A DNA stretch of 64,000 bases from Hyphomicrobiales bacterium. GTDB taxonomy: Bacteria; Pseudomonadota; Alphaproteobacteria; Rhizobiales; Beijerinckiaceae. The position numbers and the translations under genes were made by a program. Location: contig JAFLCX010000001.1 of NCBI GenBank assembly GCA_017302635.1, positions 124,001 through 188,000 of the forward strand, given 5' to 3'. Below are positions 55,097 through 64,000 of the stretch, one piece after another (within the stretch, counting starts at the first letter, position 1; the number at the start of each line of letters is the position of its first letter). The notes below the pieces were generated by a model. The model was not told the origin of the DNA. It was given only the letters and a program-made list of their open reading frames with translations, and made no database searches.

Positions 55097-55966
55097 ATGG
55101 CGAAGGTTGCGTTTCTCGGATTGGGCGTGATGGGCTTTCCGATGGCCGGCCACCTGAGCAAGAAGGGCGGGCACGACGTCACGGTTTATAATCGCACCTT
55201 CGCCAAGGCCGAGAAATGGGTCGCCGAATTCGGTGGCAAGGCCGCGAGAACGCCGAGAGAGGCCGCGGCCGGGCAGGATTTCGTGCTCGCCTGCGTTGGC
55301 AACGACGATGACCTGCGCATGGTGACCATCGGCGCTGATGGCGCATTCCAGAGTATGAAATCCGGTGCGATCTTCATCGATCACACGACAGCTTCCGCCA
55401 ATGTCGCGCGCGAACTGCATGCGGAGGGGCTGAAGCGCGGCATTGCGTTCATCGATGCTCCGGTTTCCGGCGGGCAGGCTGGCGCCGAGAATGGCGTGCT
55501 CACCGTGATGTGCGGCGGCGATGTGGAGCCTTACGCGAAAGCGGAGCCCGTCATCATGGCATTTGCGCGCGCCTGCCGGCTGCTTGGACATTCGGGTGCG
55601 GGCCAGCTCACCAAGATGATGAACCAGATCTGCATCGCCGGGCTGGTGCAGGGCCTTGCGGAAGCCATCCATTTCGGCCAGCGCGCCAATCTCGATGTCG
55701 AAGCGGTCCTTGAGGTGATCTCCAAAGGTGCTGCGGGCTCCTGGCAGATGGAAAATCGCGGCAAGACCATGAATGCGGGCAAGTTCGATTTCGGCTTTGC
55801 GGTAGACTGGATGCGCAAGGACCTTGGTATCGTGCTCGATGAGGGGCGCCAGAACGGCGCAAACCTTCCGGTGACGGCGCTGGTCGATCAGTTCTATTCC
55901 GAAGTGCAGAAAATGGGCGGCCGGCGCTGGGATACGTCGAGCCTGATCGCCCGGCTCAACCGCTGA
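55097..55966 (+). CDS. beta-hydroxyacid dehydrogenase family (HIBDH/GlxR-like)
   Basis: This 289-residue NAD(P)-dependent enzyme starts MAKVAFLGLGVMGFPMAGHL with the Rossmann motif GLGVMG. The substrate motif APVSGGQAGAENGVLTVMCGG and the catalytic-lysine region AGQLTKMMNQI fit 3-hydroxyisobutyrate dehydrogenases and tartronate-semialdehyde reductases. Its closeness to the ABC transporter (21 bases) suggests one operon and a role in degrading the imported compound. The exact substrate is not shown. Confidence 0.9.
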   Translation: MAKVAFLGLGVMGFPMAGHLSKKGGHDVTVYNRTFAKAEKWVAEFGGKAARTPREAAAGQDFVLACVGNDDDLRMVTIGADGAFQSMKSGAIFIDHTTASANVARELHAEGLKRGIAFIDAPVSGGQAGAENGVLTVMCGGDVEPYAKAEPVIMAFARACRLLGHSGAGQLTKMMNQICIAGLVQGLAEAIHFGQRANLDVEAVLEVISKGAAGSWQMENRGKTMNAGKFDFGFAVDWMRKDLGIVLDEGRQNGANLPVTALVDQFYSEVQKMGGRRWDTSSLIARLNR

Positions 55967-55975
55967 AATCCCAGA

Positions 55976-56782
55976 TCAGCACATTTTCTGCTGCACCATC
56001 TGCGGCGTGCAACGCCCCATGGCGGAGGGCGGATTGACGCCTCGGCGGACGGCTGGCGGTGCCAGCGGTGAACCCGGCCTTGCGACCGGGCCTGGCGAAA
56101 CGGGCCGGTTGGGGCGTGGCACAGGCATGAAGCCAGGTGGCGCCGTTTGCGCACCGGAGCCCAATGTCGGGCTGGCTCCCTGCGGACGCCGCTCAGGGAG
56201 TGCCGTCCGGCCCGGTGGCGGCGAGGCAGGACCGATCCGGTTCGTGGGAAGAGGCGGGCGATAACCGGGCGGAGCCGGGCCGAAAGAAGGCTGCCGGGCC
56301 TCGAATTTCGGGCGCGTGCCCGCCGGCGGTTGGCGCGCTTCGACCGGAAACATGCGCGAGGGCTCGACCGGTGCGCGCATCAGGGGCGGGGTGACTTTCG
56401 GACTTGCGACAACCGGCGCGCGAACAATCGGAGATGAGACGACCGGAGCGCGCGGGGGCACAGGTTCCCTCGGACCGATCGGTCGCGGCTCGGCCTGACG
56501 CGGTGGCTCGACGACAGGCGTATTTGGCGGAATGCCGCCCGAACCGGGCGAGGCAGAAATACCGCCCGCACGCGGCGGCAGCGGAAAGCGCGCATCGCCA
56601 TTCGTGTTCGCTGCGGGCACGGTCATACGCGGCTGGATCGCGCCGGTATTCTGGCGCTGACCCGCCGAAGGCGCGGGCGCAGTGATGGCCGGAAGCTCAT
56701 TCTGCTGCGCGCGAAGGGGGGCCGAAGGGACGCTGATGAGGAGCGCCAGACCGATCCATCCTGTTCCGAACTGCGCGCGCAT
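55976..56782 (-). CDS. Pro-rich secreted protein
   Basis: This 268-residue protein has a signal peptide (MRAQFGTGWIGLALLISVPS, ending at LRAQQ). Nearly all of the rest is disordered-looking and Pro/Arg/Ala/Gly-rich (for example PREPVPPRAPVVSSPIVRAP). It ends in a short MGRCTPQMVQQKMC with two cysteines. The codon bias fits a real gene, but no family is recognised. It is convergent with the dehydrogenase by 9 bases. Confidence 0.6.
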   Translation of the reverse strand: MRAQFGTGWIGLALLISVPSAPLRAQQNELPAITAPAPSAGQRQNTGAIQPRMTVPAANTNGDARFPLPPRAGGISASPGSGGIPPNTPVVEPPRQAEPRPIGPREPVPPRAPVVSSPIVRAPVVASPKVTPPLMRAPVEPSRMFPVEARQPPAGTRPKFEARQPSFGPAPPGYRPPLPTNRIGPASPPPGRTALPERRPQGASPTLGSGAQTAPPGFMPVPRPNRPVSPGPVARPGSPLAPPAVRRGVNPPSAMGRCTPQMVQQKMC

Positions 56783-56847
56783 GCATCAAAGCTCCGATCT
56801 GGCCTCCTTCATGCCTGATTCGAGGCGTTTGGCGCAGCCAATACGCC

Positions 56848-57312
56848 TCATCGGAAGGCAAACGACCGAATTGCCGGCGCCCCGGCGAGCAGATCGTCGC
56901 AAGACCAGCGCTTGCCGCCATCGCCATGTTCGTTCGCATTGCCCTTGAGGATGCGCGCGATGGCATTCGGACGACCGGTATCACGCACCAGCAGGCGATA
57001 GTTCTCGCCCTCTTTCTCCACCGTGAAACAATAGGTGCGGCGATCGGTGCGTGGACCATAATGATAGCAGACGGCATCGCCGTCGATATTCCAGCAGGCA
57101 TCGACATTGAGCGTGAAACCGTTATCGCCGAGTGCGCGGCCATCGATGGCGTGGAATTCGCTGAACAGGCCGCCATGCATATAGGTTCCGGCAACCGTAT
57201 TGCCGGTGAACAGCTCCTTGATCGCGTCGCCGTTCAGTTTTTCGGCTGCGTTGGCGTTCGCCGCGGCGAAGAGCAGGCCGGCAACAGCCAAGCATCTGGT
57301 CAGGACATTCAT
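56848..57312 (-). CDS. secreted protein of unknown function
   Basis: This 154-residue protein starts MNVLTRCLAVAGLLFAAANA, and its ATG shares a base with the GST stop (TGATG). The signal peptide ends at ANAAE. The mature domain reads LNGDAIKELFTGNTVAGTYMHGGLFSEFHAIDG, ACWNIDGDAVCYHYGPRTDRRTYCFTVEKEG and KRWSCDDLLAG, with four cysteines. I do not recognise a named family. It is likely translated with the GST gene. Confidence 0.75.
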   Translation of the reverse strand: MNVLTRCLAVAGLLFAAANANAAEKLNGDAIKELFTGNTVAGTYMHGGLFSEFHAIDGRALGDNGFTLNVDACWNIDGDAVCYHYGPRTDRRTYCFTVEKEGENYRLLVRDTGRPNAIARILKGNANEHGDGGKRWSCDDLLAGAPAIRSFAFR

Positions 57313-57923
57313 CACGCGGCGGCGCTCGGACGGCTCGAGACAAGCTGGTGCCAGCGGCGCAGATGTTCGAGATTTTCAGGCATGGCCAGTTTGGCGGGCT
57401 TCAGGAAATCCACAGTGCAAAGGAGCGTGATATCGGCAATCGAGAAATTCTCCCCCACCAGGTAGGTCTTGTCCGCGAGCTGCTGATCGATCAGCGCCAT
57501 CATGGCGAGGGCGCGGGGGCGGTTCGCCTCACCCCAAGCCGGAACCTGTGGAACTTCGCGCTCAGCCATCGCCGGATGGGTGTGACGGAAGGCAGCCTGC
57601 ACGGCGAGATAAAGCTCAAGCTCCACCCGCCTGTTCCACATTTCGACGAAGGCGCGTTCGCGCGCCCCGGTGCCGAATAGAGGCGGCTCGGGCTGCAATT
57701 CCTCGAAATAACGGCAAATCGCGACAGATTCCGTGAGATGCACACCGTCGTCGAGTTCCAGAACCGGCACGCGCTGGAGCGGATTGCGCGCTGTGAACTC
57801 GGCGGATTTGTGATCCATCCTGCCAAGATCGGTCGGAACCATCGGCACGTTGATGCCCTTTTCGGCGAGAAAAACACGCACACGGCGTGCGTTGGGTACC
57901 CGGCCACCGTCAAACAGGCGCAT
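57312..57923 (-). CDS. glutathione S-transferase family protein
   Basis: This 203-residue protein has an N-terminal thioredoxin-like domain (MRLFDGGRVPNARRVRVFLA, VPVLELDDGVHLTESVAICRYFEEL) with the cis-proline VPVLEL and the ESVAI glutathione site. The helical C-terminal domain has GENFSIADITLLCTVDFLKPA with the capping Asp. The start has GGAGA upstream. The next gene's start overlaps its stop. Substrate unknown. Confidence 0.93.
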   Translation of the reverse strand: MRLFDGGRVPNARRVRVFLAEKGINVPMVPTDLGRMDHKSAEFTARNPLQRVPVLELDDGVHLTESVAICRYFEELQPEPPLFGTGARERAFVEMWNRRVELELYLAVQAAFRHTHPAMAEREVPQVPAWGEANRPRALAMMALIDQQLADKTYLVGENFSIADITLLCTVDFLKPAKLAMPENLEHLRRWHQLVSSRPSAAA

Positions 57924-57985
57924 CGCAAATCTCCGCTGGATGGAATGCCAACTTGTACAAGGGGATCATGTCAGGTTCGTGCTGG

Positions 57986-58519
57986 TCAAGGTCGCGATTT
58001 TTCAGGCAATTGTGAGGCCCGGTCGACCTGCTTCTCGTCGCGCGTCCGACGGCGGTAATCCTCGGGCCGCTCGAACTCGCCGCCCCAGAGGCCCCGATAG
58101 GCAGCGCGCGCTTCGCGTTCTTCGGCCGCGTAGGAGCCGAAGGCTACTGCCACGCCGTTCCGCACAAGATCCGCCCCGATATCCGCCCCGTTCACCCGGC
58201 AGGTGACCAGAAGTCGCCCGTAACGATCCGTCTCATGGCCAATGCAGGAGACCGGCCCGCGCGCGAGCCAGCGCTGGAGGGCCTGCATCGCCTGTCTTCC
58301 ACACGGCACGGATTGGCCTGCAAGCGAACAGAGCTGGCGGGCTTCCGGTGCATCAAGGCCTTTAAGGCGCATCTCGCGCCCCTGCACGACAAGGCTGTCG
58401 CCATCGATGGCGCGGGCGCCGCCGACAATCATCTCTTCGTTGCGCTTGTTCAGGGCAGCCGCGACCAGCACGCAGAGCGCGATAAAGACGGCTGCCGAGA
58501 CGAATCGGGGACGGAACAT
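57986..58519 (-). CDS. thermonuclease (SNase) family protein
   Basis: This 177-residue protein has an N-terminal hydrophobic anchor (residues 6-22), then the staphylococcal-nuclease fold: AIDGDSLVVQGREMRLKGLDAPEARQLC, CGRQAMQALQRWL, ETDRYGRLLVTC and DLVRNGVAVAFGSYAAEEREARAAYRGLWGG. Catalytic Arg/Asp/Glu equivalents (RLKGLDAPE, DRYGR) are present. It is likely an exported nuclease with an unknown role. Confidence 0.9.
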   Translation of the reverse strand: MFRPRFVSAAVFIALCVLVAAALNKRNEEMIVGGARAIDGDSLVVQGREMRLKGLDAPEARQLCSLAGQSVPCGRQAMQALQRWLARGPVSCIGHETDRYGRLLVTCRVNGADIGADLVRNGVAVAFGSYAAEEREARAAYRGLWGGEFERPEDYRRRTRDEKQVDRASQLPEKSRP

Positions 58520-58684
58520 GGTCGATTGATACCTGATTCAACGGCCTTGCTATGCCAATGATGACGGGCGGCCTTTGAAAAATGAGTGGCGGTTATCAGT
58601 CTTCGCTTAACGATTTGTCAGGCATTATCCGTTCGATCATCCGACCGAGAAACGTTCAGTAGAGCTGGCCCCGAAGCATTGGCG

Positions 58685-60229
<1,545 letters not shown>

Positions 60230-61249
60230 TCAGGACTTCTCCGGCACGGAAGCCTCGGCGAAGGTCGCCATGCCGGAATGGCAGGCGAGCGCGGCTTTCA
60301 CGATGCCGCAGGCGAGCGCAGCACCGCTTCCCTCGCCGAGTCGCATTCCAAGATCGAGCACGGGCTTCAGTCCCAGCCGATCAAGAACCGCCCGATGCGC
60401 GCCTTCAGCCGCAACATGGCCCGCGAGGCAATGCGCGATCGCATCCGGATCAAGGGCATGAAGAATGGCGGCGGCGCTGGTTGCGACGTAGCCATCGATG
60501 ATCACCGGCACGCGCTCGATGCGCGCCGCGATGATGGCCCCGAGCATGGCGGCGATCTCGCGCCCGCCGAGACGGCGCAGAACCTCCAGCGGGTCTTTCA
60601 GGTGCGAGGCATGAAGCTTCAAACCGGCCTCGACTGCCGCCACCTTGCGCGCATGGCCCGCATCATCGACGCCCGTGCCGCGCCCGACCCATTGAGCGAC
60701 AGGCCCACCGTATAGCGCAGCATAGATGGCGGCGGCCGCGCTCGTATTCCCGATTCCCATTTCGCCGAGGCAGAGAAGATCGGTGCCATTGGCGATTGCC
60801 TCCATCCCGAAGGCAATGGTGGCGGCGCAGGCGGCCTCCTCAAGGGCTGGTGCCTCGGTGAAATCGAGCGTGGGGATATCGATCGCGAGATCGAACACCT
60901 TGAGGCCGATATCGAACTGCTTGCAGAGCTGGTTGATGGCCGCCTGCCCGTTCGAGAAGCTCGCAAGCATCGCCCGGTTCACGCTGGCGGGATAGGCCGA
61001 GACACCTTTCGCCACGACGCCATGCGACCCCGCAAAAATGGCCACCAGCGGCCGCGTGATGCGCGGCGGCGCGCGGTGCTGCCAGGCGCCAAGATGCGCG
61101 ACGATCTCTTCGAGCCGCCCCAGTGCCCCGGCGGGCTTGATGAGCTGCGCTTCGCGCGTCATGACCTCGCGCCGCGAGCGCTCGTCCGGGCCGGGCATGT
61201 CACGGATCAGGGTGCGGATGTCATCAAAAGGCAGGCCGGAAGCGGACAC
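60230..61249 (-). CDS. cobT: nicotinate-nucleotide-dimethylbenzimidazole phosphoribosyltransferase
   Basis: This 339-residue enzyme makes alpha-ribazole phosphate for the lower ligand of cobalamin. The start is GTG with AGGA upstream. Motifs are KPAGALGRLEEIVAHLGAWQ, FAGSHGVVAKGVSAYP, GEMGIGNTSAAAAIY, GRGTGVDDAGHARKV and the catalytic-Glu region GMRLGEGSGAALA. It is divergent from cobS, which uses the next intermediate. The gap of 97 bases is too short for a cobalamin riboswitch. Confidence 0.95.
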   Translation of the reverse strand: MSASGLPFDDIRTLIRDMPGPDERSRREVMTREAQLIKPAGALGRLEEIVAHLGAWQHRAPPRITRPLVAIFAGSHGVVAKGVSAYPASVNRAMLASFSNGQAAINQLCKQFDIGLKVFDLAIDIPTLDFTEAPALEEAACAATIAFGMEAIANGTDLLCLGEMGIGNTSAAAAIYAALYGGPVAQWVGRGTGVDDAGHARKVAAVEAGLKLHASHLKDPLEVLRRLGGREIAAMLGAIIAARIERVPVIIDGYVATSAAAILHALDPDAIAHCLAGHVAAEGAHRAVLDRLGLKPVLDLGMRLGEGSGAALACGIVKAALACHSGMATFAEASVPEKS

Positions 61250-61346
61250 AGGTTGAATTCCTGAACTGGCGGGAGAGATCGCGGGTCGCTACCATGTGCC
61301 GCGCCGGATCGGCAAGAGACCGGACCGGCAAGGCAAAAGGGGAAGC

Positions 61347-62189
61347 ATGAGCGAGCCGGACGAAACCATCTCCCCTGCCCTTTCGGCGCCGGCTCGGGTC
61401 ATCGTCGCGATTGCACAGGCTACGCGTTTCTATTCGCGCCTGCCCGTGCCGCAACTGGCATTCGAAACCGAGCCGCATGCGCTGCCCGATTTTTCTCGAA
61501 TCGCCTGGGCTGTTCCGATTGCCGGTTTGATCATCGGCGTGATCGGCGGTCTGGCCGGCGCTCTCGCCATGCTCGCCGGCCTCTCGCCGATGATCGCGGC
61601 CTCGCTCACGCTCGCGACCCTCGTGATCATCACCGGTTGTTTTCACGAGGACGGCCTCGCCGATGCCTGTGACGGGCTCTGGGGCGGCATGACGCCGGAG
61701 CGGCGGCTCGAAATCATGAAAGACAGCCGCATCGGCTCCTATGGCGCGGCGGGACTGGCGCTTTCACTGCTGATCCGTTTTGCGGCCTTGAGCGAGCTTT
61801 TCCGCCTGATGGGCCCCTATGCGGGTCTCGCAATCCCCGCTGTGGCGAGCTTCTCGCGGGCGATATCGTTCGTTCCGGCGGCCATGCTCAATCCGGCTGC
61901 GACCAAGGGTCTGGCGGCTCTGGCTCCCATGCCCGGCTTGAGGGCCCTGCCGCTGCCTCTCGCGATCGGCGGAGCGGTCTTTGCCGGCACGTGCCTGCTG
62001 CTTGATCTTGCCCCTGCCTTGTGGATGGCGATCGCGCCCCTTGCGCTGGTGCTGATGCTCGCCATATCCCTCATGCGTCGCAAGATCGGCGGGTTCACCG
62101 GCGATCTTCTCGGGGCGACGCAGCAATTGGCCGAAATGGCCCTGCTGTTGACCTTCGCCGCCGCGATCTCGGCGCGCGGACCGTTCTGA
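61347..62189 (+). CDS. cobS: adenosylcobinamide-GDP ribazoletransferase
   Basis: This 280-residue membrane enzyme completes cobalamin by joining the lower ligand to adenosylcobinamide-GDP. The start MSEPDETISPALSAP follows AAAAGGGG. It has about six hydrophobic segments and the family motifs FHEDGLADACDGLWGGMTPERRLEIMKDSRIGSYGA and KIGGFTGDLLGATQQLAE. A small membrane protein follows 14 bases later. Confidence 0.95.
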   Translation: MSEPDETISPALSAPARVIVAIAQATRFYSRLPVPQLAFETEPHALPDFSRIAWAVPIAGLIIGVIGGLAGALAMLAGLSPMIAASLTLATLVIITGCFHEDGLADACDGLWGGMTPERRLEIMKDSRIGSYGAAGLALSLLIRFAALSELFRLMGPYAGLAIPAVASFSRAISFVPAAMLNPAATKGLAALAPMPGLRALPLPLAIGGAVFAGTCLLLDLAPALWMAIAPLALVLMLAISLMRRKIGGFTGDLLGATQQLAEMALLLTFAAAISARGPF

Positions 62190-62203
62190 AAGGACCCGTT
62201 TCG

Positions 62204-62497
62204 ATGGACAACGAGAAAACAGCCCTGATCATCGTCGGTGTGCTGGCGCTGGTTTTCGGTGTTGCGATTTTCGAACGCCTGCAAATGCCCTTGCCTGCGA
62301 TGGGCGATCGTTCGTCTGGCGGCGTGATTGCCGGTGTGATCGGCGTGGTGATGTGTCTCGCGCTGATGGCCGGATGGGTCTTCAACCGCGACAATGAACG
62401 CGGGGCCCGCCTCAAGAATGTAATGATCTGGGGCGTGATCATCACACTCGTCGTATTCGGAATCACGCTGTTTGGTGGAAACGTCGCTAGCCGCTGA
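62204..62497 (+). CDS. small three-span membrane protein
   Basis: This 97-residue protein starts MDNEKTALIIVGVLALVFGV with AAAGGA upstream. It has hydrophobic segments at about 8-22, 40-60 and 72-92. It probably shares the cobS transcript (14-base gap). No family recognised. Its end overlaps the thioesterase end on the other strand by 11 bases. Confidence 0.65.
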   Translation: MDNEKTALIIVGVLALVFGVAIFERLQMPLPAMGDRSSGGVIAGVIGVVMCLALMAGWVFNRDNERGARLKNVMIWGVIITLVVFGITLFGGNVASR

Positions 62498-62924
62498 GCC
62501 CGGTTTCGGCGTCGATCACCATCATGGTTGCGAGCATGACAGCGATGGGCTTGCGCTGACCTTTCTGGATCGCGAAAGCCTCGCCCATCGCCACGTGCAC
62601 GCGCTTGCCGGCGCGGATGATCCGCCCTTCGGCCTCGAAGCTCTCTCCGGCAGCGGGGGCGAGCAGGTTGATCTTGAACTCACTCGTAAGCACAGCCTTG
62701 CCCTCGGGCATCAGGGTCAGCGCCGCATAGCCACAGGCACTATCGACAATCGAGGTGATGGCCCCGGCGTGGGCGAAACCATGCTGCTGCGTGATGCCTT
62801 GCGAGAAAGGCATGGCGATCAGCACCCGCCCGGCCTCGACCTCGCTCAGTTGCGCGCCAAGCGTCTGCATCAGCCCCTGTTTCGCGAAACTCCCGGCGAT
62901 GCGCATAAAAACGGTGTCAGACAT
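62487..62924 (-). CDS. PaaI-type hotdog thioesterase
   Basis: This 145-residue enzyme starts MSDTVFMRIAGSFAKQGLMQ; GAGGAGG lies upstream. The hotdog fold shows QQHGFAHAGAITSIVDSACGYAALTLM, the PaaI motif with His and Asp, then LTSEFKINLLAPAAGE. It hydrolyses acyl-CoA or related thioesters. The ATG shares a base with the dusA stop (TGATG), so translation is coupled. Confidence 0.92.
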   Translation of the reverse strand: MSDTVFMRIAGSFAKQGLMQTLGAQLSEVEAGRVLIAMPFSQGITQQHGFAHAGAITSIVDSACGYAALTLMPEGKAVLTSEFKINLLAPAAGESFEAEGRIIRAGKRVHVAMGEAFAIQKGQRKPIAVMLATMMVIDAETGLSG

Positions 62925-63970
62925 CAGGCAGCCTCCTCGCGTTCGCGGCGCAGGCATGCCAGCGCTCCGGTCAGCACGTTTGCGCCGGCGCCGGGTTTGA
63001 CAGCCTCGGTCGACAGGTGACGGCGGAAGCCGCGCGCGCCCGGCTGGCCGGGAAACAACCCGAGCAGATGGCGAGTCATCGCGTGCGGGGAATGCCCCGC
63101 CGAGACGAGGTTTTCGAGATAGGGCATCAGCCTCTCAATCACCTCGAAGATATCCGCGGCAGGGGCATCCTCAGCAAACAGCAAAGGGTCAACACCGAGC
63201 AGCAGGCCGGGATTCTGGTAAGCCGCGCGCCCGAGCATCACGCCATCGAGACCGGGCAGACCACCTTCCGGTTCGAGCAGGGTCTGCGCGGCTTCAAGAG
63301 TCGCAATGCCACCGTTGATGGCCATGGGAACCTTCGGCCAGCGCGCCTTCAAACGTCGCACCAGAGGATAATCAAGAGGCGGGATGTCGCGGTTTTCGCG
63401 CGGGGAAAGGCCCTGCAGCCATGCCTTGCGGGCATGGACGATCAGCGCATCACACCCCGCAGAAATGACGGCCTCGGCGAGTGCGTTCAGCGCCTCTTCG
63501 GGCTCCTGATCATCGACGCCGATCCGGCACTTGACCGTGACAGGGACGGAAACCACCGCCTTCATCGCACTGACGCATTCGCCAACAAGCTGCGGCTCTC
63601 GCATCAGGCAGGCACCAAAACGGCCGTTCTGAACGCGATCGGACGGGCAACCGCAATTGAGATTGATTTCGGCGTAGCCCCAATCGGCACCGATCCGTGC
63701 GGATTGTGCGAGGTCTTTCGGGTCCGAGCCGCCGAGTTGCAGCGCAACCGGCTGCTCCATCGCCGAAAAATCCAGCAGGCGATTGCGATCGCCGTGCAGG
63801 ATGGCACCTGTTGTGACCATCTCGCTGTAGAGCCGTGCATGACGGCTCATGAGCCGGTGGAAGACGCGGCAATGCCGGTCGGTCCAATCCATCATAGGCG
63901 CCACAGAAAAGCGCATGTCGCGAGGCGTGAGCATGCCCTGCCCATACCCCGCCTCAGCGTGCACGTCCAT
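62924..63970 (-). CDS. dusA: tRNA-dihydrouridine synthase A
   Basis: This FMN enzyme of about 348 residues reduces uridine 20/20a in the D-loop of tRNA. It has MRFSVAPMMDWTDRHCRVF, MVTTGAILHGDRNRLL, INLNCGCPSDRVQNGRFGACLM with the catalytic Cys, VTVKCRIGVDD, LIVHARKAWLQGLSP and INGGIATLEAA. The HARKAWLxGLSP segment is typical of DusA rather than DusB or DusC. The start at 63970 is used; ATG at 63934 is also possible. The thioesterase gene follows by a one-base overlap. Confidence 0.95.
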   Translation of the reverse strand: MDVHAEAGYGQGMLTPRDMRFSVAPMMDWTDRHCRVFHRLMSRHARLYSEMVTTGAILHGDRNRLLDFSAMEQPVALQLGGSDPKDLAQSARIGADWGYAEINLNCGCPSDRVQNGRFGACLMREPQLVGECVSAMKAVVSVPVTVKCRIGVDDQEPEEALNALAEAVISAGCDALIVHARKAWLQGLSPRENRDIPPLDYPLVRRLKARWPKVPMAINGGIATLEAAQTLLEPEGGLPGLDGVMLGRAAYQNPGLLLGVDPLLFAEDAPAADIFEVIERLMPYLENLVSAGHSPHAMTRHLLGLFPGQPGARGFRRHLSTEAVKPGAGANVLTGALACLRREREEAA

Positions 63971-64000
63971 TCTCTGCCCTCTTGCGGCGCGCGAGGCGAG

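Noticed and set aside
61250..61346. Possible cobalamin riboswitch between cobT and cobS
   Set aside because: The 97-base gap is too short and shows no B12-box-like sequence.

Overview
The window reads as a piece of a high-GC alphaproteobacterial chromosome, most likely from the order Hyphomicrobiales (Rhizobiales). Signs of this are a Rhizobiales-type porin, an Omp25/31-like beta-barrel, DUF2865 and DUF2059 envelope proteins, class II DAHP synthase, citramalate synthase, TakP-like TRAP transport proteins, and a palindromic repeat of the kind dispersed in these genomes. Genes are densely packed, with several four-base ATGA overlaps and two pairs of convergent genes whose stop codons abut exactly. 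I see no phage, insertion sequence, integrase or CRISPR array.

Layout. 1-5.7 kb: envelope and lipid genes (truncated membrane protein, OmpA-like protein with internal repeats, porin, pssA, psd). 6-10.5 kb: serine hydrolase, Atm1-type ABC exporter, LOG-family nucleosidase, small secreted protein. 10.6-15 kb: cimA, cysS, two small periplasmic proteins (one CreA). 15-21 kb: a catabolic-looking operon on the minus strand (FAH-family hydrolase, MBL-fold protein, small membrane protein, FAD monooxygenase, DUF2783), followed on the plus strand by a TakP-like TRAP binding protein and a MarR regulator. 21-31 kb: DUF2865 protein, gltX, nadE, outer-membrane barrel, two related small secreted proteins around a lipoprotein, DAHP synthase, glutathione reductase. 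31-34 kb: O-antigen ligase-like protein, DUF2059 protein, gph. 34-43 kb: a protein with a peptidoglycan-binding-like domain and an apparently dead trypsin-like domain, divergent from an alpha-2-macroglobulin/PBP1C pair; then tRNA-Val(CAC) and an L,D-transpeptidase. 44-51 kb: DUF971 protein, moaA, EamA transporter, and a TRAP transporter (small and large permeases, then a separate binding protein) with an AAC(3)-I-like acetyltransferase between. 51-64 kb: Mrp ATPase, an amino-acid ABC transporter lacking its own ATPase, a beta-hydroxyacid dehydrogenase, small secreted proteins, GST, thermonuclease, a histidine kinase, cobT/cobS, a thioesterase and dusA.

Most genes are housekeeping or envelope genes. 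The parts most worth following up are the pseudoprotease/A2M/PBP1C cluster, the FAH-MBL-FAD monooxygenase-DUF2783 operon with its altered metallo-hydrolase motif and neighbouring uptake and regulator genes, and the chromosomal AAC(3)-I-like gene. All family assignments come from reading motifs by eye; no database search was run.
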